The position numbers and the translations under genes were made by a program. Below are positions 1 to 9,926 of a DNA stretch of 64,000 nt, piece after piece (position 1 is the stretch's first letter; each line of letters opens with the position of its first letter). The DNA comes from Marsupella aquatica (Eukaryota > Marchantiophyta). The stretch is from the NCBI GenBank assembly GCA_973895155.1, contig OZ316892.1, positions 30,256,001 to 30,320,000 of the forward strand, in the 5' to 3' direction. Below the pieces are notes generated by a model that saw only the letters and a list, made by a program, of their open reading frames with translations, did no database searches and was not told the origin of the DNA.

Positions 1-1679
1 GGGTGGGACTCTATGTCAAACACTTGCCAAGGAGCTTAAGCGGCTTTTCTCCCCAAAAGACTACCTAATACCTGCTCCATGTCATACCAGGGTCACAAAG
101 GATTGACAAAACTTCTGAAGTGTGCTTACAATGTCCAATCACTCCATACATAAGTAGTTTCAACTCTCCACTTCTAGAGAGGTAGTCCCCTTGACTACTT
201 TTGTACTCACCCCTTCCCCTCTCCTCTACTCCAAGGATCAGCAAGGGGGATCTCCGCTCCAAGCTGTCACCTTAGAGTAGATTCTCACACAAACACCCAA
301 GAACCCAAAGTACTTTCCTCTTCAAGCTTAAGTCTCCTCAAGACCCTCAAAGTAGTGTTACCCCTCAACCTTGCCCCCCTGGCCTTGGTTTGGGTCCACA
401 CATCCCCTTTGAGCCCTAGAGAAGGCTCCTCTATCTAAGGACTCTTCCTCTTGTTCTTACTTCTTGTTAACACCACACACCAAGCAAAGTACTTTCCACC
501 CTCAAGCTATAATCCTCTCTAAGTCTCAAAGTAATGCTATACCTTAACCTTGCCTCCTTGGCCTTGGTTTTGTACTAGCACATCCCCTTCAAGCTTAGAC
601 CAAGATTATACCATAGCATGGACTCTTCTCTTGCTCTCATATACTTCAAATGCACTCACACTTAATGGTCACAATGAAGATTGGTAAGTCTCCTTTTATT
701 GCATCACCTTTACAACAAAAGTTCACTACACATTCTCCACACTAAGCATGGACCACCTCTCCTTTCTCAAGCTTAGCCCTACCTTGGCAAGGTAGAGATT
801 TCACTTAAGAGATGAGACTCCCGGTCCCTAACAAATGAAAACTTCCTCCTTATATACTATCTCCTTCCACATCACACCAAGCTTGACCTGGGGTCCAACT
901 ATACCTCCCCCAAGTCCTCCTAACACACAAAGTCCAACTCTATAGTTCATAGCCCACCCTACTACTTGCTATTTTGCCTCCTTCCAAGCCCTGGAATATG
1001 CCACACATGAGTGGTATGCTTTGACTTCCAAACCTACTCCCACTTATGGTCCTCCTCACCAGCTTACCAACCCACTTGAAAGCTCGCAAAAAGAGTGAGT
1101 GAGTCTCAAGTTGTGCCTAGTCAAAGTTGGCCTTATTTTACTTGTAACCCCTTTACTACCCTAAGTAAACTACCCCCTATATTTACTTTTCTTAACTTGA
1201 TGGCCTTACACCTTTGGCCAAAGGTAAGTACCCTTCTCTAGAGCCTAACTCAAGTGGTATGGGTGCAAGAAAGGTCAGCCCCTAAATCTGGTATTCATTC
1301 CCCTATGCCGACTTTGGTTTGCAAGTTGTCGGGACTCCCTCGTGGCCTCGGTTAAAAATATATTTGAGTGATTACTTTTCTGGGGTTCCACCTTCACCAG
1401 GGGTTGCCTTATCTTCCCCTAACTCAGCACAAAAAAATTTGGGCCCCAACGGATACCTCTAGCCAAAGTTATGCCCATTCTCCCAAGGCCTGTTTTTGGT
1501 GTAAAGCGGGTGTAAGCGGCGGCCCGATTACACTTACCTTACATGCCCCTTATGGGGATTCCACGTGTCATGAGGGGAGAGCACTCTCATTATACTCATG
1601 TTTCTTATGAAGAATTTGTAAGGACAGCAATGTTTGCAGCCATTTCTCTCTCGTGAATTCAATCTAAAACCACAGCATT
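1..1679. other. Non-coding, repeat-derived DNA
   Basis: No reading frame here looks like a protein. The plus strand is rich in C and T. It contains one pair of diverged tandem units (listed separately). An 80-codon open frame at 1368-1610 has no recognisable motif. The stretch could be the interior or untranslated part of a larger transposon whose right end may lie at 6473, but nothing here proves that. Confidence 0.5.
307..645. repeat. Two diverged tandem units, period about 179 bp
   Basis: The segments 307-465 and 486-645 align by eye. Both start at AAAGTACTTTCC, both carry CAACCTTGCC / TAACCTTGCC followed by TTGGCCTTGGTTT and CACATCCCC, and both end near GGACTCTTC. They differ at many positions, so the duplication is old. 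No function is apparent. Confidence 0.7.
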
Positions 1680-2300
1680 CTCTATTGGATTCTTTCTTGT
1701 GCAGCAGTCCAGCTGATCAGCCGCCAGCCCCTCAATTTCACAGCCACCATAGCTCACAGCCAGCCTAGTCAATTTCGCAGCTAGCCCACCTCTTCAATTT
1801 TGCCGCTAGCAACACAGTCAATTTCGCAGCTAGCAGCACAGTCACATCAGCGCATTTACAGCACAACAACAGCAGATTTGAAGCACAGCAGCAGCAACCA
1901 TAGCTTGATTCCTTCTCAGTCAAGCAGGTCTCTCTTCTCAATTTCGTAGCTGCCCACCTTTGCAATTTCGCAGCTAGCAGCAGCATCATTCAATTCAGCA
2001 GCATCAAGGCAGCAGCCAGCCAATTCTCATGAGCATCTCGTGCCTGATTAGTAGGAGCACCTCTAATCTAGTGTGCAGCTGTCATAGCAGCAAGCAGCCT
2101 TCCCAATTCAAAGCCAGCAGCGATCCTAATTTGCAGCCATAGCTCTTTTCCTTCTCAGCAGCCATAGCTTCTTCAATCAGCAACAGCCCTTGCTTCTTCA
2201 ATCAGCAGCAGCCATTTCAATTCAGCCGCCCTTCCTTCAATTCAGCCGCCCTTGTGCTCAATTGATTCCTCAAGTAATCATGCAGCACCTTTGGACAGCC
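1680..2300. repeat. CAGC-rich low-complexity tract with a 16-bp motif repeated five times
   Basis: The motif CAATTTCGCAGCTAGC or a close variant occurs at 1770-1785, 1795-1810, 1819-1834, 1939-1954 and 1963-1978, within a tract rich in CAG/CAGC. The spacing is irregular. Open frames on both strands across it read as Leu/Ser/Ala-rich low complexity and are not credible genes. Confidence 0.6.
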
Positions 2301-2325
2301 TCCCGGTGCTTGACGTCCTCACCAG

Positions 2326-2385
2326 CCTCGTGCTTGCTCCTCCTTGCCTCGTGCTCGCTCCTCCTTGCCTCGTGCTCGCCGCGTG
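2326..2385. repeat. 21-bp tandem repeat, about 2.8 copies
   Basis: CCTCGTGCT(T/C)GCTCCTCCTTG is repeated at 2326-2346 and 2347-2367, and a partial third copy runs to 2385. It directly follows the CAGC-rich tract. Confidence 0.8.
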
Positions 2386-3186
2386 ATCGTCGCCCACGCG
2401 GTTTACACTTAGAAAAAAATACATTTTTTTTTTGGAAAAACAGCATTTTGGGGCGATTTTGGACCCCCCTCCAAAACTCACACATAAGTCCAAAAGGACT
2501 TCTGAGTAGCTCCACTGATTCTATGGACATAGGACTATGTCCGGGTTTACTAAGATATAAACAAAACCCTATAACAACTTTTCTAAAATTAGGCAAAGAG
2601 GGTCAAGTCTTTATGTCTTCCAAAATTCTTCTCAACTTTGAGATGCTCCCAAAAAGTAACCAAGTGTGACAAAGTTGTCCCACAAGTTTCTAGGGATAGA
2701 GGGGACCATACTTAACCCACTTCCAAACTTGGAACCCCTACATTTACCCATCAGCTATTTTTCCCGGGACCCGCTATTTGGTAACTTTGATTTTTGCCAA
2801 AATACTTATAACTCCTAGGTTAAGACCCCACTTGACTTCATACTTTTTCAGGGTTCCCTAGGGACCTCCCAGCACCCATGGGAGAAATATCAGCCAAAAA
2901 TAAGATGTCCGGTGTCGGGTCATTTTTCGGTCCCGACTTAGTCGCCTATTATAACTAAGGACGGACTAGTTTCCTGCCCCTCCTATAGTAACTTGCTTAC
3001 CCCTAGATAACTTTGCATAACTAAATTCCCTCTTACCTCTACTAAGCTTCCCTTCTTACTTAAGTGCCCTAAACCTAGCTACTCTGATAGCACTAAAACT
3101 TTTTCCCTAACTATTTCCTCTTCTAAACGAAAGAATGTCATGTTTCTCTACACTAGCTGACACTGAGCCATCCCACACCTGCATGT
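2386..3186. other. No gene seen
   Basis: Non-coding stretch with a run of T near 2430 and no repeat or protein signal I could support. Confidence 0.5.
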
Positions 3187-3985
3187 TTGTTTACTTATAT
3201 TCATTCATGTACGGGCGGCCCACAATGCAAGGCATGCGGGGCAATTTTCAGTAATGGCTGGTTACAAACTTGGGGTTTAGATGATGAGCAAGGCTACAAA
3301 GAGGGCACTCATATAGCCCTGGAGCATCACCCAATGGCCATGGAAGTGGAGGACCTATATGGGAAGAACTGTAGGCGATTGGCCCAGAGGCGACACTTGG
3401 TGAACAATATGGTCTCAATTGAAGGAAAGGTATCCACACTGGTCTGCACTTTAATTGCTAGTTGGCTTTCAATTGATGAATTTGCAATCTTTGGAGATTG
3501 ATGGGTTATGAATGGATGTTGAGCACTGTTCACTGTGTACTGCTTCTTATGGAACATGGTCTGCTATTGTGGAGCAGGATCTGCAAGAGATTGTTGAGCG
3601 GTGCTTGGCTTCTAGAATACCTTCTTCCACGGTTGAGGATGTAGCTACTGAGGGTTGCGGTGGTGAAGACAGATCATCCAAGATGGTCATGTTGTCACCA
3701 AAGGTTGAGGATGAGGATTCAGGGAAGAAACGGAAGTGTGATGTAGATTCTAGCAGGAAGGTGAAATTAATACCGTTGTTGAGTGCTAAGCCTGGTCAAG
3801 ATGTGCTAACGCCTAGTGCCACTCTCCCATTTTCCCCAGAGGCAGATGTCACCTTTAAGACATACTCTTCACTGAAGACTCCAAGCCCTTCTCGACCAAC
3901 AATACCTCCACCAAATTGCGATGGTGTAGATGCTAGGCCAAAGAAGAAGCTTTACAATATGCGTATGCCTCAGATAACGTTTTAA
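3187..3985 (+). pseudogene. Unrecognised ORF pair, possible gene or gene fragment
   Basis: Two open frames lie close together in different frames: 3187-3501 (104 codons) and 3512-3985 (157 codons). Their composition is protein-like. The first has a CKACG segment and a Trp/His-containing body. The second is Ser/Pro/Lys-rich, with basic clusters (KKRK near residue 62, PKKK near residue 143) that could act as nuclear localisation signals. The 10-nt gap and frame change suggest either an intron or frameshift decay. I do not recognise a family. The pair lies on the opposite strand to the transposase-like ORFs at 4445-5658 and may be cargo of the same transposon. Confidence 0.35.
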
Positions 3986-4444
3986 GTGGTAGCTTATGTG
4001 GATGTTGAAGATCTAGTCTGCATTTTGCAATCCGCATACCGTGATTTTAATGCCTTTTGTGGTTAAAACTTCCTCCATGCTCTTTGTGCAGCTTCGAAAG
4101 ACCAGCCGCAAATCATATTTTTGAGCAATTCTCAGTTTCTCACTGGTAAGTCTTCACTAAACCCTCTTTTGGCAAATGTCATCTGCAAATGATCAATCCT
4201 GCCTTTTGCAATCTCTACTTGGTAATAGCATGCTCACTCTCTAATCCGAGTAATCTTAGATGAGGGTCTGGTCCTTTTTGAAAGGAGTCTCCACCTGAAA
4301 AAGATGCAAGCCTTGCTTCAAAACATATTCAATCATTGTAAACAAAGATGCAGTAGAGTTCAAATCGCTTACTGATGAACATGAAAGCTCGGACTGTACC
4401 CTATTGTAAGCCCTATTTGAATGTCAAATGTTCATAATGATAAA
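3986..4444. other. No gene seen
   Basis: AT-moderate sequence between the two ORF groups. No motif or repeat was recognised. Confidence 0.45.
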
Positions 4445-4954
4445 TTAACAAAATCTAACCTGGGTATCCTCCAGCCAATGCACCTGGTGCTCCTCGTAAA
4501 CATTTCTACTCAATCTTAGTCTAGCCTTGTCCTTGGCGCAAGGAGAGATTCGAGTATTTGATTCCCAAAACTTTTCCACAATTGTTCGGACTTCAGCTGA
4601 AATTTTGTCGCTTCTCACTTTCCTTTCCCCCATTGGAAACCTGATCGAACAATCGGAATCTATGGTCTTCCTCCTTCTTGAAGCTTTATATATGATTTGC
4701 CATTTGATACCCAAAGCCCCAGCCACCAAAGTCTGATACCTATTCACTACTGTCGCCTGGTCTGCCAATGCAACTGTCAAGATCTGCTTTGCACCTAGAT
4801 GGTCTTTCCGCTTTGCAGTCTTCACTTTTTGCAAGCAATTCTTTAGGTCAGCAACTGCAGCAAGTATTGCTACATCTCTCCGACGAGTGCCAAAAACTGC
4901 AGGGAGGTACTTCATCAAGGAAGGATGGAGCATAAACTTAGTGAAAAATAGTTC
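4445..4954 (-). CDS. Transposase-like exon with putative DNA-binding region
   Basis: The minus-strand frame opens near 4954 and runs to about 4461, where CAG is followed by GTTAGA, a plausible splice donor. Beyond that it stops at 4445. The protein is basic, with an RRRD start of the conserved part. A helix-rich stretch contains ALGIKWQIIYKASRRRK, which looks like a helix-turn-helix. A motif follows with FWESNTRISP, KD, an Arg/Lys-rich segment, then YEEH and the end of the exon. A similar arrangement (aromatic-acidic, SR/SP, KKD, then a basic helix) is known to me from N-terminal parts of some eukaryotic DNA-transposon ORFs, but I cannot assign a superfamily. The catalytic part is not visible. 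It sits about 1.5 kb inside the transposon terminus at 6473. Confidence 0.35.
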   Translation of the reverse strand, partial: ELFFTKFMLHPSLMKYLPAVFGTRRRDVAILAAVADLKNCLQKVKTAKRKDHLGAKQILTVALADQATVVNRYQTLVAGALGIKWQIIYKASRRRKTIDSDCSIRFPMGERKVRSDKISAEVRTIVEKFWESNTRISPCAKDKARLRLSRNVYEEHQVHWLEDTQVRFC

Positions 4955-5081
4955 CTTGCAGACAAATTAAATTTGTCCAATCTACTCAAGATGGATGTCA
5001 CCGCCATAGACACCTGAGACTGAACACTTCGTCTTCCCCTATTGGAATTCAATTTGTCTTCTCAATCACCAGCAGACTCAC

Positions 5082-5658
5082 ATTGCCGGGCGTCTGTGCG
5101 TGTATTACCCTTCTTCTCCCAGTATGCTGCTCGCTTCCTTTGAGCATCTCGTGCTCTAAATTCTGTTGAAGCAGAGGATTGACAGTTTGCTTGCCTCGAA
5201 GCTGAACTCTCCCGCTGCAGCTCTGAAGATTGGCCATGCATGCTCTCACGAAGAAGTTGCCCATGATGTATGGACCAAAGACGTGCTTCTTGACGCCCTA
5301 TGCGATTGCGGAGAATGTGTCTTCTTTGTATCAAATTGTCACATTGTAAATGTGCAGACTCTAGGATGTTAGTAGCTTGTGTACTTGCATTCACTATGAT
5401 GTCGGTAGCCTCTTGGGAAGCCTCCGCATGAATTCTACTCGCTTCATTCTCCGCAGATGAAATCATTTGCTGGCATTTGTTTCGCGCATCTTCCAACAAT
5501 CCCTGTCCAGCCACATCATTACTATTACCACCATGTGCAATCGATTGTCCATGGGTGTTCCGTTGCTGCCTATTACAATAGGACTTGCGTCTGCTAAGGT
5601 TTCGCCTTTCTGATCTCTCTCTTGCTAGGGCATCATGGACTTCAGGAAGAGTAGCCAT
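5082..5658 (-). CDS. Coiled-coil upstream exon of the same minus-strand gene (putative)
   Basis: The frame opens with ATG at 5658. The N-terminus is Arg-rich (ARERSERRNLSRRK), then a region rich in Glu/Ala/Ser/Gln (about residues 55-120) is compatible with a coiled coil. At 5081 the sequence reads AAT|GTGAGT, a strong donor site, whereas the open frame itself continues to a stop at 5062. A simple GT-AG join to the frame at 4954 does not keep phase with the acceptors I tried, so the exon structure is unresolved or the gene is broken. No homologue recognised. Confidence 0.35.
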
Positions 5659-5883
5659 CCAATGTGAGGCATCGCATCAAGTACTAGACAGAACTTGGGA
5701 GGTATTGAAAGTGGGCTGCGGAGCATCAGGAGCATTCAGATTCTACTTGATACTAGGCTAATACTTCTAAACTTGCGTACCCATTTGATCCTGCGAGCAC
5801 CATGGCAAAGCTCAACAATCGCCCGAGGTCCACCAACGCTTCAATCACAGTGCTCCTCAATCTCCAAGATGCATTGCTGTAAA

Positions 5884-5953
5884 TCCGAGATGAGAGATCC
5901 GAGATCCGAGATGAGAGATGAGAGATCCAAGATTGAGATCCAAGATGAGAGAT
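5884..5953. repeat. GAGATCC/GAGATGA simple tandem repeat
   Basis: The tract is built from shuffled units of TCCGAGA, TGAGAGA and TCCAAGA. It is a short minisatellite inside the presumed transposon. Confidence 0.75.
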
Positions 5954-6364
5954 CCTTTGATGAGTAATCCGAGACCACCATAGCCATCCGCAAGATAGGA
6001 GCCCTTCGCTGTTGGTGCGTGCCCGTCCCATGACCATTCTGACTAGAACTTGTGCTTCTAATCTAAGTAACAAAATCCGCGCGCGCTCGATCAATTTCAA
6101 ACATCGACTATGAGTCCTTGCCCACTTCAGTCCTTATTTTCAAAAGCATCGACTTTGAGTCCTTGTATTCAAACACACTACGAGCCGCAACTTGCTCCAT
6201 TAAATGACACGGGATCCAAGGAGAACATTTAAACGTCGTCCTTGCTAAAGTCCAAGATAGGAATTAGGCACATAGACTGTACTTCAACCAGTCCAAATGA
6301 ATACTTAATGCATCTTTCATTCATATTCAAATCCAGCCTTAGATTTGACCCTTCTACATCTTGG

Positions 6365-6473
6365 CCCTTGAGTGTAACACCCCCCAATTTATTGCAAAAT
6401 TCACTAGGACTCACTCCTTTTGGTGGAGACTTTGGAGATCCTTTTTATGTACCCCTCAATCATGCTTTCCACC
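6365..6473. mobile_element. Right terminus of a larger TIR transposon inserted in the chromovirus RT
   Basis: The 109 bp ending at 6473 are, as far as I can see, identical to the reverse complement of 7409-7517, the left arm of the 364-bp element described below. The end motif is GCTTTCCACC. Immediately right of it, chromovirus RT starts in mid-gene (ALNKQTVKNKYPLP). The left half of that RT is absent from the window, so the inserted element probably extends leftwards past position 1 and may include the minus-strand transposase-like ORFs. GGCC at 6474-6477 would be the target duplication if the family makes 4-bp duplications. Confidence 0.6.
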
Positions 6474-7408
6474 GGCCCTCAATAAGCAAACGGTAAAGAA
6501 CAAGTACCCGTTACCTCATATGGATGATCTCTTTGATTGCCTCTCCGGGGCTAAGAAGTTTTCAAAGGTAGACTTGCGGTCTGGTTATTATCAGATCCGC
6601 ATGGCTAAGGGATCCAAGTATAAGACCGCAATGCGCACAAGGTTCGGATCCTACAAATTTTTGGTTATGCCGTTCGGGTTGTGTAATGCAACCGCAACGT
6701 TCATGAAGATGATGAATACCATCTTTCATGACTTGTTAGACCAAGGAGTGGTCGTCTTTATAGATGACATCCTAATCTACTCGACAACGTTGGAGGAACA
6801 CGAGCAGTTGCTCAGAGAAGTGTTCTCTCGCCTTTGTAAGGCTCGTCTCTTTGCTAAACCTAGCAAGTGCGAGTTTGCGATGAATGAGATTCAGTTCCTC
6901 GGCCATACCTTTACCCCGGAGGGGATTACACCTAGTCAAGACAAGCTTAAGGACATCAAAGAATGGGAGCGCCCGTCCAATGTAAGGCAAGTTAGGGCCT
7001 TCTTGGGTTTTACGGGGTTCTATCGGAGATACATGAAAGACTATGCGAGGATCGCAAGGCCCCTAAATGCGCTAACGTTGAAAAACAAAGTGTTTGTGTG
7101 AACACAGGATTGCGAGTTAGCATTCCTAGAACTTAAGCGGCTAATGATAATGCTGCCAGTTCTAAAGTTACCTGAGATGGGGAAACCGTTCGAGATTTGG
7201 ACAGATGCAAGTGATTACGCCATTGGCGCCTGTCTTCACCAAGATGGGCGCCCGGTGGCCTTCGAGTCATGTAAGTTGGAAAATCATTGGATCACGCCGG
7301 AAAGGGAAATGTATGCGGTGATCTATGCGTTGAAGAAGTGGGAAATTTACCTTAAGAACGGTCCCAAGGTGATAATCCACACAGATAGCTCGCCGGCGGG
7401 GTACTTCA
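6474..7408 (+). pseudogene. Chromovirus (element D) RT and N-terminal RNase H, truncated
   Basis: RT starts abruptly at ALNKQTVKNKYPLP, continues through DLRSGYYQIRM and FGLCNA, and contains the catalytic VFIDDILIYS at about 6752-6781. It then runs through FLGFTGFYRRY into the RNase H entry FEIWTDASDYAIG. A TGA at 7099-7101 replaces the expected Trp codon (VFV*TQD), so the gene is dead. RNase H is cut at HTDSSPAGYF by the 364-bp insertion. Gag, protease and N-terminal RT are missing. Family: Ty3/gypsy with a chromodomain integrase. Confidence 0.9.
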
Positions 7409-7772
7409 GGTGGAAAGCATGATTGAGGGGTACATAAAAAGGATCTCCAAAGTCTCCACCAAAAGGAGTGAGTCCTAGTGAATTTTGCAATAAATTGGGG
7501 GGTGTTACACTCAAGGGTTGTGATCTTATTTTGGCACATCAAAGGCTATCATTTAACCTAGATCTTTGGAAGTGTGCCCCATCTTTGAGGAAGTGTACCA
7601 AACTTTTAGGAAGTGTGTCCAACTTTGAGGAAGTATGTCCAACCTTTGAGGAAGTGTGTCAATCTTTAATTTACTCCTTGCTAACCTCCTTTTTTAATGA
7701 GGACTATGAGATCGTGGAGCAAATCCAAGTCCTTTTTGCACTTTTTGGTACCCCTCAATCTTGCTTTCCACC
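7409..7772. mobile_element. 364-bp non-autonomous TIR element with TTCA target-site duplication
   Basis: The ends are inverted repeats of about 25 bp: GGTGGAAAGCATGATTGAGG at the left and the complement of that pattern, with two mismatches, ending in GCTTTCCACC at the right. TTCA flanks both sides (7405-7408 and 7773-7776). Removing the element and one TTCA restores a continuous RNase H frame (AGYF joined to SSKPRLNPKEM), which fixes the boundaries. There is no coding capacity. The interior has a degenerate AAGTGTGTCCAACTTTGAGG repeat. The superfamily is unassigned; 4-bp duplications are unusual for common plant groups. Confidence 0.85.
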
Positions 7773-9427
7773 TTCAGTTCTAAGCCAAGACTGAACCCCA
7801 AGGAAATGCGCTGGCAGATGTTCTTGGCGGATTTTGACTTTGAAGTCCGCCACGTTCGAGGGAAGACAAATACGGCAGCTGACGCGTTATTGCGTAAGGA
7901 CCATCATCGGGTCAATGGGATCATAATGATTGAATCCGAGTGGCCTAAGGTTTTGGCCCAAGCGTATGAGGATGACAGGTTAGCCAAGGAATGGCAAAGC
8001 AATGGGGGTAGCCAAGGCAGGGTGAGGCACGTATCTTTGGGGTTGGATACGCATAATGTCCAGTTATGGCGGTACAAACAAAGGTGTGTGTACATCCCAG
8101 AGTCTCTAAGGTTAGAGGTTCTGCAAAAGTACCACGACTCGCCCTGGGGAGGGCATGGCAGACAAGCTGCTACGTATCGCAGCATGTCTAGAGATGTGTA
8201 TTGGCAGGACATGAAGCAATTGGTTCTTCACCACGTGCAAAGTTGTTACTCATGCCAAAAAACCGAACGGTTTATAGGGCAAAAGGAGGACTTCTGCAAC
8301 CCTTACCAGTCGCTGCGGCTCCATGGGAGTCAATCTCCATGGACTTCATTGTTGGGTTACCTGAGTCCCACGGCAGTAACTCCATCTTAACAATTGTGGA
8401 TTGTTTTTCCAAGATGGCCTATTTCTTACCGACTACAAAAATGGTGTCAGCCAAGGAAGTTGCCTGTCTAGTATTTGACAATGTCTTCCGACTATGGGGA
8501 TTGCCGTTGCATATCCTGTCCGACCGCGATACCAAGTTCACAGGTCATTTCTGGAAGGCGTTGTTCCGGTTATCCGGAACAGACCTGACAAGGGGATCAG
8601 CGTATCATCATGAAACAAATGGCCAAACGGAACGGGTTAATGGTATCGTGGAGGACTACTTGCGTCACTTTGTGATGGCCAATCAAAAGGATTGGGCAAA
8701 ACACTTAACAATGGCCGAGTTTAGGTATAACTTGACCAAGCATTCGGCAACGGGGTTTGCCCCGTTTGTATTGGCCACCGGGAGGACGCCGAGGGCGCCC
8801 TCCTGGTTCATAAATCCGGAAGCTTGGCGGACAGAAAGCAAGGTTCCTTCTGCGGACAATTTTATTCGAGAGCGGCGCCTAGTTGTGGAAGCGGCTACCA
8901 AGGGGATGACCCTTGCCCAAAGTCGGTACAAGGAACAAGGGGATAAACATCGACGCCAGGTAAGCTTTGAAATTGGGGAGAGCGTCTGGTTACAGTTGAG
9001 ACCTGAGCAATACCACGGGAACATAAGTAGGAAGCTGGCTCCCAGATATGCAGGGCCCTATCGTATCATACGATGGGCCCACAAGGATAATCCGGTTTCG
9101 GTGGTGTTGGAGACACCCAAAGAAATGGGCGTGGGCAAGAGCTACCATGTTAGCCGACTCAAGAAGTTTGTCAAAGACGATGATCCCAACCGGGATCAAG
9201 TCTTGCGTCCGGACGCCATGCTGGTGGAGGACGCAGAGGAGTTTGAGGTGGAGGCAATTCTGGACCACCGTTACAAACGCAAGTTGGGAAGGCAAATCTT
9301 AGAGTATTTGGTTAAGTGGGCTGGCTATGATCAAGCCGAGAGTACTTGGGAACCGGAGGAAAATTTGAGTAATGCCTCTGAGATCCTTGGAAGCTATCGT
9401 AAGCGAAGCGGTTTACCGTCGTTGTGA
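7773..9427 (+). pseudogene. Chromovirus (element D) RNase H end, integrase and chromodomain
   Basis: The C-terminal RNase H reads RWQMFLADFDFEVRHVRGK. The integrase zinc finger follows, with H residues in YHDSPWGGH and the Cys pair CYSCQ. A one-base frameshift lies near 8283-8292, where the frame moves from one ending at 8390 to one ending at 9427. The integrase core shows Asp in SMDFIVGLP, Asp in SDRDTKF and Glu in GQTERVNG (DDE triad). Then come the GPY module (RYAGPYRI) and a C-terminal chromodomain of about 50 residues (ILEYLVKWAGYDQAESTWEP). Chromodomains target integration to modified histones in this clade. The frameshift, the insertion and the upstream stop make it inactive. Confidence 0.92.
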
Positions 9428-9850
9428 ACTGGTACAGGCAGCTGTAGCTACCTTTGTGAGTTGTATCCTAGTTTCACTCCTCTCGGCCTCTTGAGAGTAA
9501 AGTTGGATTGCGTTGGAGCTAGAGGTTGTTGGGCGGCCGATTTGCTTTTTGCGAGTGGAAGTTGATGGTGCCCGCCTTACATCTGTGGGCGGGCTAGTTT
9601 GAACTAAAGGGGAGTACCCTAAGGGGAGAACATGGGGTCCAATGAGTTTGGAGTTAGCTTACCCGATTGGACTGGCATCCTACTTGGATAAGTGGGATAG
9701 GTTGGAATTTCCTAAGTTTGGAATGCGCACACCAACCTGGTTTGCATCAGCCTAATGGGCAAACCAATGGTTATCTTATAAAAAAAAATCTAGACCTAAG
9801 TTGGTCTAGGCGTGCTCGAACATTTACTTAGGTCACGCAGACGTGACCAT
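9428..9850. other. 3' untranslated region of element D with two hairpins
   Basis: No gene. Two hairpins precede the polypurine tract: CTAGACC/GGTCTAG (9790-9796 with 9803-9809) and GGTCACG/CGTGACC (9831-9837 with 9842-9848, loop CAGA). Confidence 0.6.
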
Positions 9851-9866
9851 TTTTAAAGGGGGGGAG
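9851..9866 (+). promoter_or_regulatory. Polypurine tract of element D
   Basis: TTTTAAAGGGGGGGAG is a typical plus-strand primer site. The 3' LTR that should follow is absent. Instead, the sequence runs within 60 bp into the gag start of element E, so this is a rearrangement or truncation junction. Confidence 0.75.
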
Positions 9867-9926
9867 CAAGTCGCGGAACTCGACTACCTCAACACTTACC
9901 TCCGGCGTCGCTGACTCCAAGGAGAA

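Noticed and set aside
1368-1610. 80-codon plus-strand frame
   Set aside because: No recognised domain, no neighbouring coding sequence; treated as chance or LTR-derived.
2190-2669. 159-codon plus-strand frame
   Set aside because: Low-complexity Leu/Ser translation of the CAGC-rich tract and the 21-bp repeats.
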